Below are positions 27,694 through 37,407 of a stretch of DNA of 64,000 nt, piece after piece. The notes beneath the pieces were generated by a model. That model searched no databases, was not told the DNA's origin, and saw only the letters and a program-made list of their open reading frames with translations. The stretch comes from Actibacterium sp. MT2.3-13A (GTDB lineage Bacteria; Pseudomonadota; Alphaproteobacteria; Rhodobacterales; Rhodobacteraceae). The position numbers and the translations under genes are program-made. The DNA is taken from contig NZ_JAGSOU010000002.1 of assembly GCF_018139985.1 (NCBI RefSeq), positions 186,001 through 250,000 of the forward strand, read 5' to 3'. The first letter of the stretch is position 1. Every line of letters starts with the position of its first letter.

Positions 27694-27722
27694 CTTATGA
27701 GATCAAAGGGGGAACATTGCAA
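27694..27722 (-). promoter_or_regulatory. recA promoter
   Basis: On the minus strand TTGCAA (27717-27722), a 17-bp spacer and CATAAG (27694-27699). The SOS box begins 4 bp after the -10, a layout that fits LexA blocking RNA polymerase. Confidence 0.65.
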
Positions 27723-27811
27723 GAAATTTTACGCAAAGGATGTTTTTCCGATCTGGGTTAAGGAGTAGTTTACACGCCATTGGGAAACCCCGATGGCGGG
27801 AAACACGCGCG

Positions 27812-28426
27812 ATGATGATGTTCTGGAAGGCCCGGCTGGTGATGCTGGCGGTGCCGAAGACCGGCACCCAGGCCTACGAGGCCGCGCTGGGGGCGCAGGC
27901 CGACATGGTCATCCGGCACCCGCCGGGGGCCAAGCATGTGACGGCGCAGGGATTCCGGCGCAGGATTCTGCCCCTGCTCGACCCCGACGAGAGCCAGCGG
28001 CTTGAGACCCTCGCCGTGATTCGCGAGCCGATCGACTGGCTCGGCAGCTGGTATCGCTACCGCGGGCGGCCGCAGCTCGAGGGGCAGCCGAACTCGACCG
28101 CCGGGCGGTCCTTCGACGAATTCGTCGAGGCCTATCTCTCGCCCGCCCCGCCGGCCTTTGCGCGGGTCGGCTCGCAGGCGCGCTTCGCATCCAACAAGGC
28201 CGGCAAGGTGATCGTCGACCATCTGTTCGCCTATGAGGACCAGGACGGCCTGCGCCGCTTTCTCGAACAGCGCCTCGGCGTCGCGATCGAGCCGCCCGCG
28301 CGCAATGTCTCGCCATCCGGACAGCCGACGCTCGCCCCCGCGATCGAGGCCCGGCTGCGCGAGGTCTGCGCCCCCGATTTCACGCTGCACGCGAAGCTGC
28401 GCGCCGGCCATGCGCGGCCGGGCTGA
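27812..28426 (+). CDS. Sulfotransferase-like P-loop protein
   Basis: A 204-residue cytosolic protein. VPKTGTQAYEAAL near residue 13 is like the 5'-PAPS-binding loop of sulfotransferases (P-K-T-G-T), and VIREPIDWLGSWYRYR near residue 70 is like the 3'-phosphate-binding region. This matches a group of short sulfotransferase-family proteins common in Rhodobacteraceae. The acceptor is unknown. Three consecutive ATG codons (27812, 27815, 27818) make the exact start uncertain. It is divergent from recA and converges with cckA 3 bp away. Confidence 0.7.
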   Translation: MMMFWKARLVMLAVPKTGTQAYEAALGAQADMVIRHPPGAKHVTAQGFRRRILPLLDPDESQRLETLAVIREPIDWLGSWYRYRGRPQLEGQPNSTAGRSFDEFVEAYLSPAPPAFARVGSQARFASNKAGKVIVDHLFAYEDQDGLRRFLEQRLGVAIEPPARNVSPSGQPTLAPAIEARLREVCAPDFTLHAKLRAGHARPG

Positions 28427-28429
28427 GCG

Positions 28430-30859
28430 CTAGATCATCTGTGCCTGCACGGTGTCGGTCAGCTGGGTCAGCGAAAACGGCTTGGGCAGGAAGACCGAAT
28501 TGGGGATCTCCGCCTGCGCGTCGCCGAAGGTCTCTTCGGCATAGCCGGAGATGAAGACCACCCGCGTCCGCGGCCGGTCGTTCAGCGCCTCGCGCACCCA
28601 GGTCGGGCCGTCCATGCCGGGCATCACCACATCGGTGACGAAGACATCCACGTCGATCGTGCCGTCGCGCAGGGTCTCCAGCGCCTGTTCGGCGCTGTCG
28701 GCCTCGAGCACGGTATAGCCGCGCAGGCGCAGCGCGCGCGAGGCGAAGGCACGCACCGGCGCCTCGTCCTCGACCAGCAGCACAACCCCCTCGCCCGGCC
28801 GCCTGCCGTCGGCGCGCGGCAGCGGCCCGTCCCGGGCGGCGCGGCCGTCGGCCCCGCCATCGGGCAGCGGCGCCGGGGCCGCCTCCGGCGCGTCCTCGCC
28901 ACGCGGGCCGGCACGCGCGGCCGGCATGTCCTCCGCCGGGTCGCGGGCGGGGAAATAGAGGGTGAAACAGGTACCGCTGCCCACCGCGCTGTCGGCGAAG
29001 ATGAAGCCGCCGCTCTGCTTCATGATGCCATAGGCCGTGGACAGGCCCAGGCCGGTGCCCTCGCCGGTGCGCTTGGTGGTGAAGAACGGCTCGAATATCT
29101 TGTCCATCTTGTCCGCCGGGATGCCGCTGCCCTCGTCGATCACCCGCACCAGCACATAGTCGCCCGGCGGCACCACCGCGCGGTCGCGCTCCAGCTCGGC
29201 GTCGAGATGGTGCAGCGCGGTCTCGATGCGGATCTCGCCGCCCTCGGGCATGGCGTCGCGGGCGTTGACCACAAGGTTCATGATCACCTGTTCGAGCTGC
29301 CGCTTGTCGGCGTGGATCGGCGTGAGCCCGGGGTCATGCGAAAAGACCAGCGACACCTTCTCGCCCACCAGCCGGTTCAGCAGATGGGTGAGATCGGTCA
29401 GGATGTCGCGCAGATCCAGCAGCTCTGGCCGCAACGTCTGCTTGCGCGAAAAGGCCAGCAACTGGCCCACCAGGCTGGCCGCGCGGTTGGCGTTCTGGGC
29501 GATCTGCATGAGGTCGCCGTATTCCGGGTCACCGGCATCGTGGCGCAGCAACAACAGGTCGCAATGCCCTGATATTGCAGTCAAAAGGTTGTTGAAATCA
29601 TGCGCAACGCCACCCGCGAGCTGACCGATCGCCTGCATCTTCTGGCTTTGCACGAACTGCGCCTCCAGCGACTTGAGCTTGGTCGCGTCATGCAGCACCG
29701 CCACCAGGCTGACCGCGCCGTCCTGGACGATCCGCTCGAGCGTGACCTGCAGGAACAGCTCGCGGTCGTCGCGCGCCACGCGCAGCACCTCGGAGCGGTT
29801 GGCGACGCGGCCCGCTGCCACGTCCCCCAGCCAGTCGCGCACCGAGCGGCCCAGCCCCTCGACCCGCTCCGACAGGTTGACCTCGCCGCCGGTCCAGCCC
29901 AGCAGGTCGCGCGCCAGGCGGTTGGCCCGGTGCACCCGACCGTCCGGCGCCAGCTGCAGCATCGCCACCGGCAGCGCATCGAAGAGCGGCCCGTCGATGG
30001 TCGCTGCGCCCGTCCCCGTCCCGGTCTGCGGCAGCAGCAGCATCTCGCGGCGGCCCGCGCCGCTGGCGAATTCCACGATCTGCACCGCCACCGCCCCGTC
30101 CGGGCCGGGCAGCGAGACCACCCCGGATCCCGCCGGCACCGGCCCGCCGAACGCCTGCCCCAGCGTCCGCACCCGGCCGCCGATCAGGCCCCGCGCCGCC
30201 TCGTTCATGAACAGGACGGTGTCGTTGCGCCCGACCGTCAGCACCGGCAGGCCCAGCCCGTCGATGCCGCGCGCGGGGCCGGGATCCTCCATCTCGTCGA
30301 AGCGCCAGAACACCATGCCGCCGGCGATGCGGTGGGCCGCGACCCGGACATGGCCGTGGCGGGTCACCACGTCCTCGCGCGCCGCGCCCTGCGCCGCGGC
30401 GCGGCCGAGGATGCGGTAGATCACCGAGGCGGGATCGGCGAACAGCTCCCCCAGCGCGCGGACCAGCGTCTGCGCCCCGTCGCCGTCCGCGCCGAAGCGC
30501 GTCCGGGCCGCGGCGTTTCGGTAGGTCACGCGGCCGTCGCCATCGGTGACGAAGCCGGGCGCGTCATCCCGCCCGGCGAACTGCCGGGCCAGGTGCAGCG
30601 CCGCGCGCGCCTGCGCCGTGCCGCGCCGGTGCCGCCAGATCATCCCCAACGTCAGCATCGCCAGCGTCAGCGCGATCCCGGCCAGCACCGGCCCGAACAG
30701 CGGATCGGGCACATAAAGCCCGACCAGCAGCACCGCCAGCGCAATGACCAGCAATTCCCAGGCACGGCGCGCAAACGCCGCCGCTGCCTGGGATAGCGGA
30801 TCGGAATCCTGTGCCGTGTGCGACACGTCTTGCCCCCGTTGCGATTCGTCTCCCCGCAT
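28430..30859 (-). CDS. cckA: Hybrid sensor histidine kinase CckA
   Basis: An 809-residue membrane-bound hybrid kinase. Two membrane helices (about residues 34-50 and 55-75) are followed by PAS-like domains (about 95-190, 200-270 and 290-395). The HisKA domain has His420 in [15 protein letters not shown], the CckA-type H-box, then a HATPase (about 520-640). A receiver domain (692-809) has the phospho-accepting Asp near 743 in [11 protein letters not shown] and Lys near 793. CckA passes phosphate through ChpT to CtrA, which in Rhodobacterales controls motility and gene transfer agents. A TTAA-N7-TTAA palindrome lies 15 bp upstream. An Ala/Pro/Gly-rich linker joins kinase and receiver. Confidence 0.92.
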   Translation of the reverse strand: MRGDESQRGQDVSHTAQDSDPLSQAAAAFARRAWELLVIALAVLLVGLYVPDPLFGPVLAGIALTLAMLTLGMIWRHRRGTAQARAALHLARQFAGRDDAPGFVTDGDGRVTYRNAAARTRFGADGDGAQTLVRALGELFADPASVIYRILGRAAAQGAAREDVVTRHGHVRVAAHRIAGGMVFWRFDEMEDPGPARGIDGLGLPVLTVGRNDTVLFMNEAARGLIGGRVRTLGQAFGGPVPAGSGVVSLPGPDGAVAVQIVEFASGAGRREMLLLPQTGTGTGAATIDGPLFDALPVAMLQLAPDGRVHRANRLARDLLGWTGGEVNLSERVEGLGRSVRDWLGDVAAGRVANRSEVLRVARDDRELFLQVTLERIVQDGAVSLVAVLHDATKLKSLEAQFVQSQKMQAIGQLAGGVAHDFNNLLTAISGHCDLLLLRHDAGDPEYGDLMQIAQNANRAASLVGQLLAFSRKQTLRPELLDLRDILTDLTHLLNRLVGEKVSLVFSHDPGLTPIHADKRQLEQVIMNLVVNARDAMPEGGEIRIETALHHLDAELERDRAVVPPGDYVLVRVIDEGSGIPADKMDKIFEPFFTTKRTGEGTGLGLSTAYGIMKQSGGFIFADSAVGSGTCFTLYFPARDPAEDMPAARAGPRGEDAPEAAPAPLPDGGADGRAARDGPLPRADGRRPGEGVVLLVEDEAPVRAFASRALRLRGYTVLEADSAEQALETLRDGTIDVDVFVTDVVMPGMDGPTWVREALNDRPRTRVVFISGYAEETFGDAQAEIPNSVFLPKPFSLTQLTDTVQAQMI

Positions 30860-30873
30860 TTCGACGCCAAGTG

Positions 30874-30890
30874 GTTAAGCGCCGCTTAAC
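30874..30890. promoter_or_regulatory. CtrA-type site upstream of cckA
   Basis: GTTAAGCGCCGCTTAAC is a perfect 17-bp palindrome with the full CtrA consensus TTAA-N7-TTAA. It lies in the 69-bp gap between rsmB and cckA, 15 bp upstream of the cckA ATG. It suggests that the CckA-ChpT-CtrA relay feeds back on its own kinase gene. Confidence 0.6.
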
Positions 30891-30928
30891 GGGGACGATA
30901 GCAATCGGCAGTTGAGACGCCTAAGGAT

Positions 30929-32101
30929 TTATGCGCGCTGCATGACCGCGAGGAAGAACCCGTCGCCGCCGTCGAGCGGCGTCAGCCGGCGCTGCGTGCG
31001 CAGGGCGAATCCGGCGCGGTGGTCGAGGAAGTCCGAAACCCGCGCGCCGTTCTCCTCGTCGAGCAGCGAACAGGTGGCATAGGCCAGCCAGCCGCCCGGC
31101 GTCACCAGATCCGCGGCGCGGTTCAGGATGGCGGCCTGGGTGTCCGTCAGCCGGTCGAGTTCCTGCGCGGTCAGGCGCCACTTGCCCTCGGGGCTGCGCC
31201 GCCAGGCGCCGCTGCCCGAACAGGGCACGTCGCAGAGCACCAGACCGAAGGGCGCCTCCTGCTCCAGATCCGCGCCGGGGAGCAGCCGCACCGCGACCCC
31301 CGCCCTTTCGGCCCGCGCCGGCAGGTCGCGCAGGCGCTGCGGATTGGCGTCATGGGCGAAAAAACGCGCCTCGGCGCGGCCGGCCATGGCCAGGGTCTTG
31401 CCGCCGCCGCCGGCGCAATAATCCAGCACCTTCAGCCCGTCGCTGAGCGGCAACAGGTCGGTGATCGCCTGCGAGGCGGCGTCCTGCAGCTCCACCAGCC
31501 CATCGCGGAAGGCGGCCGATCCCTGCACCTTGCGGGCGTTTTCAAGCACTTCCAGCGCGGTCGGCGACAGCGGATGGGGCGCAGTTGCGATGCCCTCCCC
31601 GGCCAGGCGCGCCTGCGCCTCGGCCACCGTCGCGCGGCGCAGGTTGACGCGCAGGAAAACCGGCGCACGCTGGCGCAGCGCCTGCAGAACTGGCGCGAAA
31701 TCGGCGCCAAGGCTGGCGCGCAGCCGCGGCGCCAACCAGTCGGGGCAATCCAGCGCGACCTCCTCAGGAAGATCGGTCAGCGTGACGCCCGGCGCAGCCT
31801 CGTCCGCGCTGAGCGGAGCGGGCGCATGGCCCGCCCCGGTGAAGACCTCGGCCGGGTCGCGCCCGGCCGCGCGCAACGCGCCCAGCATCAGCCCGCGACC
31901 GCTCTCCGCCCCGCCGAGCGCGGCGCAGGAGCGGCGGCAGCGCAGCGCGTCGAACACATGATCGCGGATCGCGGCGCGGTCCTTGGCGCCGGCAAAACGG
32001 CTGCGGCGGGCCCAGGTGGTCAGCGCCTTCTCGGCCGGCTGCCCGGCGAGCACGGCGTCGAGCAACTCGATCGCCGCGGCGATGCGGGCGGCGGGGGTCA
32101 T
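30929..32101 (-). CDS. rsmB: 16S rRNA m5C methyltransferase RsmB-like (RsmB/NOP family)
   Basis: A 390-residue enzyme with an N-terminal NusB-like helical domain (about residues 1-130) and a C-terminal SAM-dependent methyltransferase. The SAM motif is VLDYCAGGGGKTLAMA near residue 222, the motif IV Cys lies in CDVPCSGSGAWRR, and the catalytic motif VI Cys in YATCSLLDEENG. E. coli RsmB methylates C967 of 16S rRNA. The ATG at 32101 begins MTPAARIAAAIELLD, the conserved NusB-like helix; the longer frame is not supported. Confidence 0.87.
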   Translation of the reverse strand: MTPAARIAAAIELLDAVLAGQPAEKALTTWARRSRFAGAKDRAAIRDHVFDALRCRRSCAALGGAESGRGLMLGALRAAGRDPAEVFTGAGHAPAPLSADEAAPGVTLTDLPEEVALDCPDWLAPRLRASLGADFAPVLQALRQRAPVFLRVNLRRATVAEAQARLAGEGIATAPHPLSPTALEVLENARKVQGSAAFRDGLVELQDAASQAITDLLPLSDGLKVLDYCAGGGGKTLAMAGRAEARFFAHDANPQRLRDLPARAERAGVAVRLLPGADLEQEAPFGLVLCDVPCSGSGAWRRSPEGKWRLTAQELDRLTDTQAAILNRAADLVTPGGWLAYATCSLLDEENGARVSDFLDHRAGFALRTQRRLTPLDGGDGFFLAVMQRA

Positions 32102-32153
32102 GCCGCAGTCCACATTAATTCTGCCGCGCAAGCCATTGTTCTGACGCCTTGAA

Positions 32154-33644
<1,491 letters not shown>

Positions 33645-33687
33645 CTATTTCATGGGGCCGCGCAAAAGGAAAGAGGCAATCGCCCGG

Positions 33688-34659
33688 TCACGCTGTCGCG
33701 GCGTTGGTTTTGGCGGCGAGCTGGCCCTTGGCCCAGCCCTGCATCACCTTGAAGGCGATCGCCGGGATCGCGCCGGTCGCCGCCACCAGCAACGCCGCGC
33801 CGGCCAGGCGGAACAGATCCCCCTGCCCGTCGGCGAGCGCCAGCGTCAGATTGGCGAAGGCCGCCAGCGGAAAGGTGAACGCGCCCCACAGCGGGCTGAA
33901 CCCCGCCGCTGCGACATAACGCGCCCGCAGCAGCAGCGCCGCAAGGATCAGCCCGCCGAAGGCGGCAAACCCCATCGCCGCGCCGGTCCAGCCCAGCTGC
34001 AGCGCCACCAGCCCCAGCACGCTGGCCGGCGACAGGTGGATCGCCAGCAGCGGGCGCAGCGGCGCGGGTGGGTCGCGGCGCACCAGTTGCCCCAGGCTGA
34101 CCGCCCAGATCACCGCCGACAGCGCCAGCATCGCCCAGAACAGCGCCTCGGACCCCGCGCGATAGCCCAGCGGAACGGCCGAAAGCGGCGCGAGGATGGG
34201 TCCGACGAAACTCAGGTGCCAGACCGGCGTGATCTGGCGCTGCTCGGCCGGGCCGGTCAGCAGCCTGAAGGCCACGATCAGCGCCAGCAGGCCGTGCCCC
34301 GCCAGACCGGCCAGCAGCGCCGCCCCAGCCAACCCCGTGTCATGGGGCAACAGCGCCGCGGCCAGCAGCATGACCGCCATCATCATCGCCGCGAGCCCGG
34401 CGCGCCCGGGCAGCGCCGCGAGATCCTCGACGAAGACGCCGGGACGGCGGGTCAGCTTCACGCCGTAGGCCAGGAGGCACCACAGCAAGAGCAGCGTGAC
34501 CATGCCCAGCAGCAGGTCCGCGATCGCGGGCGGGATCACGAACACCGCCTCGGCACGGCGCCAGGCAAGGCCCAGGCCCAGAAGGCCCAGCACCGGCGGA
34601 AAGATCGCCGGCGGCGTGCGCTGCCCGAACTTCAGTTTCTGCGCCATCTGGAACATCAC
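33688..34659 (-). CDS. TehA/SLAC1-family (TDT) membrane channel
   Basis: A 323-residue polytopic protein with about ten hydrophobic helices in helical-hairpin pairs and few charges in the membrane parts. RTPPAIFPPVLGLLGLG at the start and the later PVWHLSFVGPILAPLSAVPLGY region match the TDT family, which includes TehA (tellurite) and plant SLAC1 anion channels. The family transports small anions or dicarboxylates; the cargo here is not known. The first ATGs are adjacent, so the start may be one codon off. It lies between guaB and the aldolase gene. Confidence 0.8.
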   Translation of the reverse strand: MMFQMAQKLKFGQRTPPAIFPPVLGLLGLGLAWRRAEAVFVIPPAIADLLLGMVTLLLLWCLLAYGVKLTRRPGVFVEDLAALPGRAGLAAMMMAVMLLAAALLPHDTGLAGAALLAGLAGHGLLALIVAFRLLTGPAEQRQITPVWHLSFVGPILAPLSAVPLGYRAGSEALFWAMLALSAVIWAVSLGQLVRRDPPAPLRPLLAIHLSPASVLGLVALQLGWTGAAMGFAAFGGLILAALLLRARYVAAAGFSPLWGAFTFPLAAFANLTLALADGQGDLFRLAGAALLVAATGAIPAIAFKVMQGWAKGQLAAKTNAATA

Positions 34660-34744
34660 GCACCCCTCGCTTGCTGTCCGGCCCGGATGCCGCCTGGCCG
34701 CGCTCCCGTCAACTGCGCATTATGCCCCGCATCGCCGCTGCGGC

Positions 34745-35521
34745 TCAGCCCAGCCGCTTGCGGGTGTCGGCCGCCAGACCGCGCAGGGCCGTGGCCAGCA
34801 CCGGCATGTCGCCGCCCACGCCGAGGAAGGTCAGGCCGAGGTCGCGGTAGCGGGCGAATTCCTCGGGATCGAAGGTGATGATCCCGGCGATCTTGCCCGC
34901 CGCGCGGATGCGCGCGATGGCGTCGTCGATCGCAGCCACCACCTCCGGCGCGTCGAGCTGGCCGGGAAGACCCATGTCCGCCGACAGGTCGGCCGGCCCG
35001 ATGAACACCGCATCCACGCCTTCGGTGGCGGCGATGGCGTCGAGATTGTCCAGCGCGGCGCGGCTTTCGGCCTGCACCATCACGCAGATCTGGGCGTTGG
35101 CCGTCGCCACATAGTCGGGAATCGCGTTGTAGTTCGAGGCGCGCGCCACCGCCGCCCCCATGCCGCGCGCGCCCTGCGGCGCATAGAGCGCCGCGCGCAC
35201 CGCCGCGCGGGCCTGCTCGGGGGTGTCCACCATCGGGACCAGCAGGTTCTGCGCCCCAAGGTCGAGCACCTGCTTGATCATCCACTCCTCGTTCGCCGGC
35301 ACGCGGACCACCGCAGCGCAGCCCTGCGCGTCCAGCGCGACCAGCTGCTCGCGGATGGCGACGATGTCGTAGGGGCCGTGCTCGCCATCGACCAGGCACC
35401 AGTCGAAGCCGGCGCCGCCAGCGATCTCGGCCACAGCCGCGCTGGCCAGATCCAGCCACAGGCCGATCTGCATCTCTCCCTTCGCCAGGGCTGCTTTCAG
35501 GTGGTTCGTGGGGGCGGGCAT
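34745..35521 (-). CDS. HpcH/HpaI-family class II aldolase
   Basis: A 258-residue TIM-barrel aldolase of the HpcH/HpaI family, which splits 4-hydroxy-2-oxo acids to pyruvate and an aldehyde. Seen are LWLDLASAAVAEIAGGAGFDW, the metal site with CLVDGEHGPYD near residue 48, the metal Glu in VMVQAES, and the Asp in GPADLSADMG near residue 178. Relatives include HpaI (4-hydroxyphenylacetate route) and 2-keto-3-deoxy-sugar-acid aldolases. It is divergent from TRAP system 2, so it probably acts on the compound that system imports, or on its product. Glucokinase downstream of the TRAP genes gives a slight hint to sugar acids. Confidence 0.85.
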   Translation of the reverse strand: MPAPTNHLKAALAKGEMQIGLWLDLASAAVAEIAGGAGFDWCLVDGEHGPYDIVAIREQLVALDAQGCAAVVRVPANEEWMIKQVLDLGAQNLLVPMVDTPEQARAAVRAALYAPQGARGMGAAVARASNYNAIPDYVATANAQICVMVQAESRAALDNLDAIAATEGVDAVFIGPADLSADMGLPGQLDAPEVVAAIDDAIARIRAAGKIAGIITFDPEEFARYRDLGLTFLGVGGDMPVLATALRGLAADTRKRLG

Positions 35522-35667
35522 GGCGGGCTCCTGTGCTGAATTTTCGGCGCACCGTTTCACGCCGCGCCCGCGCGCGCAAGCCTCCGTATTATTGCGGATT
35601 GCCACCAGCGGTCAGGACGATACACTCGCGCGGACTGGGGATAGACCAACTCAATGGGAGGACACTT

Positions 35668-36687
35668 ATGAAGAAACTGCTGGGCAAAGCGGCCCTGACG
35701 GCGCTTGCGCTGGGCTTCGCCACCGAGGCGGCCGTGGCCGAGGAATGGAATGTTTCGGTCTGGGGCAAGCGTCGCGCCTTCACCGAGAACATCGAAAAGC
35801 TGGCCGAGCTGGTGGCGCAGAAGACCAATGGCGAGTTCACCATGAACGTCAGCTATGGCGGTCTGTCGAAGAACACCGAGAACCTCGACGGCATCAGCAT
35901 CGGCGCCTTCGAGATGGCGCAGATCTGCGCCGGCTACCACGAGGACAAGAACCCCTCCGTGACCGTGCTGGAACTGCCCTTCCTGGGCGTGAACACGCTC
36001 GAAGAGGAGGTCGCCGTCTCGAACGCGGTCTACGCCCATCCGGCGGCCCAGAAGGACCTGGCGCGCTGGAACGCCCGCCTGCTGATGCCGAGCCCGATGC
36101 CGCAGTACAACCTCGTCGGCACCGGCGAGCCGCGCGACACCCTGGCCAAGATGGAAGGGATGCGCGTGCGCGCGACCGGCGGCCTGGGCGATGCCTTCCG
36201 CACCGTCGGCGCGGTGCCCACCAGCGTGACCTCCTCGGAGGCCTACAACGCGATGGAATCGGGTGTGGTGGACACGGTGGCCTTCGCCCCCCACGCGCAT
36301 CTCAGCTTCCGCACCATCGACCAGGCGACCTGGTGGACGGAAAACCTCAACCCCGGCACCGTCAACTGCCCGGTGGTGGTGAACATCGACGCCTATGAGG
36401 GCCTGTCGGACGCCCACCGCGAGGCGCTGGACAGCTCGGTCGAAGAGGCGGTCGACTTCTACATCGCCAACTACGGCAAGCTGCTGGAGCGCTGGGAATC
36501 GGTTCTGGCCGAGAAGAACGTGAAGAAGGTGCATTTCTCGGAAGAGGAACTGGCGCTGTTCCGCGAAAAGGCCGCTGGCCCCGCCCGCGACGCCTGGATC
36601 GAGAAGGTGACGGCCCAGGGCATCCCCGGCCAGGAGCTCTATGACCTGGTGATGAAGACGCTGGAAGATTTCCGCGCCAAGAACTGA
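35668..36687 (+). CDS. dctP: TRAP transporter periplasmic solute-binding protein, DctP type (system 2)
   Basis: A 339-residue secreted protein with a signal peptide (residues 1-24, MKKLL, cleavage AVA-EEW). The mature part has WNVSVWGKRRAFTENIEKLAE, a KMEGMRVRATGG segment near residue 165 with the ligand Arg, and a WWTENLNPG block. The start at 35668 has GGGAGGACAC upstream. It is followed by a terminator-like hairpin before dctQ, so the binding protein can be made in excess. The Trp-containing VSVWGK start is unlike the sialic-acid or C4-dicarboxylate binding proteins; the ligand cannot be read. Confidence 0.92.
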   Translation: MKKLLGKAALTALALGFATEAAVAEEWNVSVWGKRRAFTENIEKLAELVAQKTNGEFTMNVSYGGLSKNTENLDGISIGAFEMAQICAGYHEDKNPSVTVLELPFLGVNTLEEEVAVSNAVYAHPAAQKDLARWNARLLMPSPMPQYNLVGTGEPRDTLAKMEGMRVRATGGLGDAFRTVGAVPTSVTSSEAYNAMESGVVDTVAFAPHAHLSFRTIDQATWWTENLNPGTVNCPVVVNIDAYEGLSDAHREALDSSVEEAVDFYIANYGKLLERWESVLAEKNVKKVHFSEEELALFREKAAGPARDAWIEKVTAQGIPGQELYDLVMKTLEDFRAKN

Positions 36688-36698
36688 CGCCAAAGAAC

Positions 36699-36732
36699 GG
36701 GCCGCCCGCATGTCTTGCGTGGCGGCCCTTTT
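36699..36732 (+). terminator. Intercistronic terminator between dctP and dctQ (system 2)
   Basis: GGGCCGCC-CGCA pairs with TGCG-T-GGCGGCCC (36699-36728), followed by TTTT. It is 11 bp past the dctP stop and 31 bp before dctQ. It would end most transcripts after dctP and let some read through, giving excess binding protein. Confidence 0.75.
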
Positions 36733-36763
36733 CAATTACAGAACAACAAAAAAGGGGGAAAGC

Positions 36764-37396
36764 ATGGCGGGATCTGCGGCTGTGCTGGAAGACGGCTCGG
36801 GGTTGAGCCGTCTGGACAGGGGACTATTCCGAATAGAGCGCGTGCTGGGGCTGATCAGCGGCATCGCGGTGTTCATGCTGATGGTGCTGGCCGTGATCTC
36901 GGTGAGCGGGCGCAACCTGTTCAACCAGCCTCTTCCGGGCTATGTCGACTGGATCGAACAGGCGATGCCCCTGATCGCCTTCATGGGGATCTCCTACACC
37001 CAGCGCGACGGCGGACATATCCGCATGGACATTCTGGTGGGCACCCTGAAGGGGCGCGCGCTCTGGGCGGCCGAATTCCTGACCACGCTCGTCGCGCTGG
37101 TGCTCATGGTGCTGCTGGTCTGGGGCAGCTGGGCGCATTTCCAGCGCAGCTTCGACTGGGCCGCGCCGCTGTGGAGCCGCGACAGCTCCATCGACATCGC
37201 CCTGCCGCTGTGGCCGGCCAAGCTGCTGGCGCCGGTGGCCTTTTCGGTGCTGTGCCTGCGCTTCGTTCTGCAGTTGTGGGGCTATGCCCGGGCCTTCGTG
37301 CTCGACCTGGTGGAGCCGATCGCGGTGCCGCTGGTGCAATCGGCGGCCGAACAGGCCGCCTCCGAGGCCGAAATGGTCTCTGGCGCAGATGACTGA
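36764..37396 (+). CDS. dctQ: TRAP transporter small permease, DctQ type (system 2)
   Basis: A 210-residue membrane protein with four hydrophobic segments after a 25-residue cytosolic start, at about residues 29-50, 63-80, 105-128 and 150-180. RDGGHIRMDILVG is the family signature. The length is above the usual 160-180 because of a C-terminal acidic tail. The ATG has AAAGGGGGAAAGC upstream. It is followed by dctM after 11 bp. Confidence 0.88.
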   Translation: MAGSAAVLEDGSGLSRLDRGLFRIERVLGLISGIAVFMLMVLAVISVSGRNLFNQPLPGYVDWIEQAMPLIAFMGISYTQRDGGHIRMDILVGTLKGRALWAAEFLTTLVALVLMVLLVWGSWAHFQRSFDWAAPLWSRDSSIDIALPLWPAKLLAPVAFSVLCLRFVLQLWGYARAFVLDLVEPIAVPLVQSAAEQAASEAEMVSGADD

Positions 37397-37407
37397 GAGG
37401 GCGGGCA

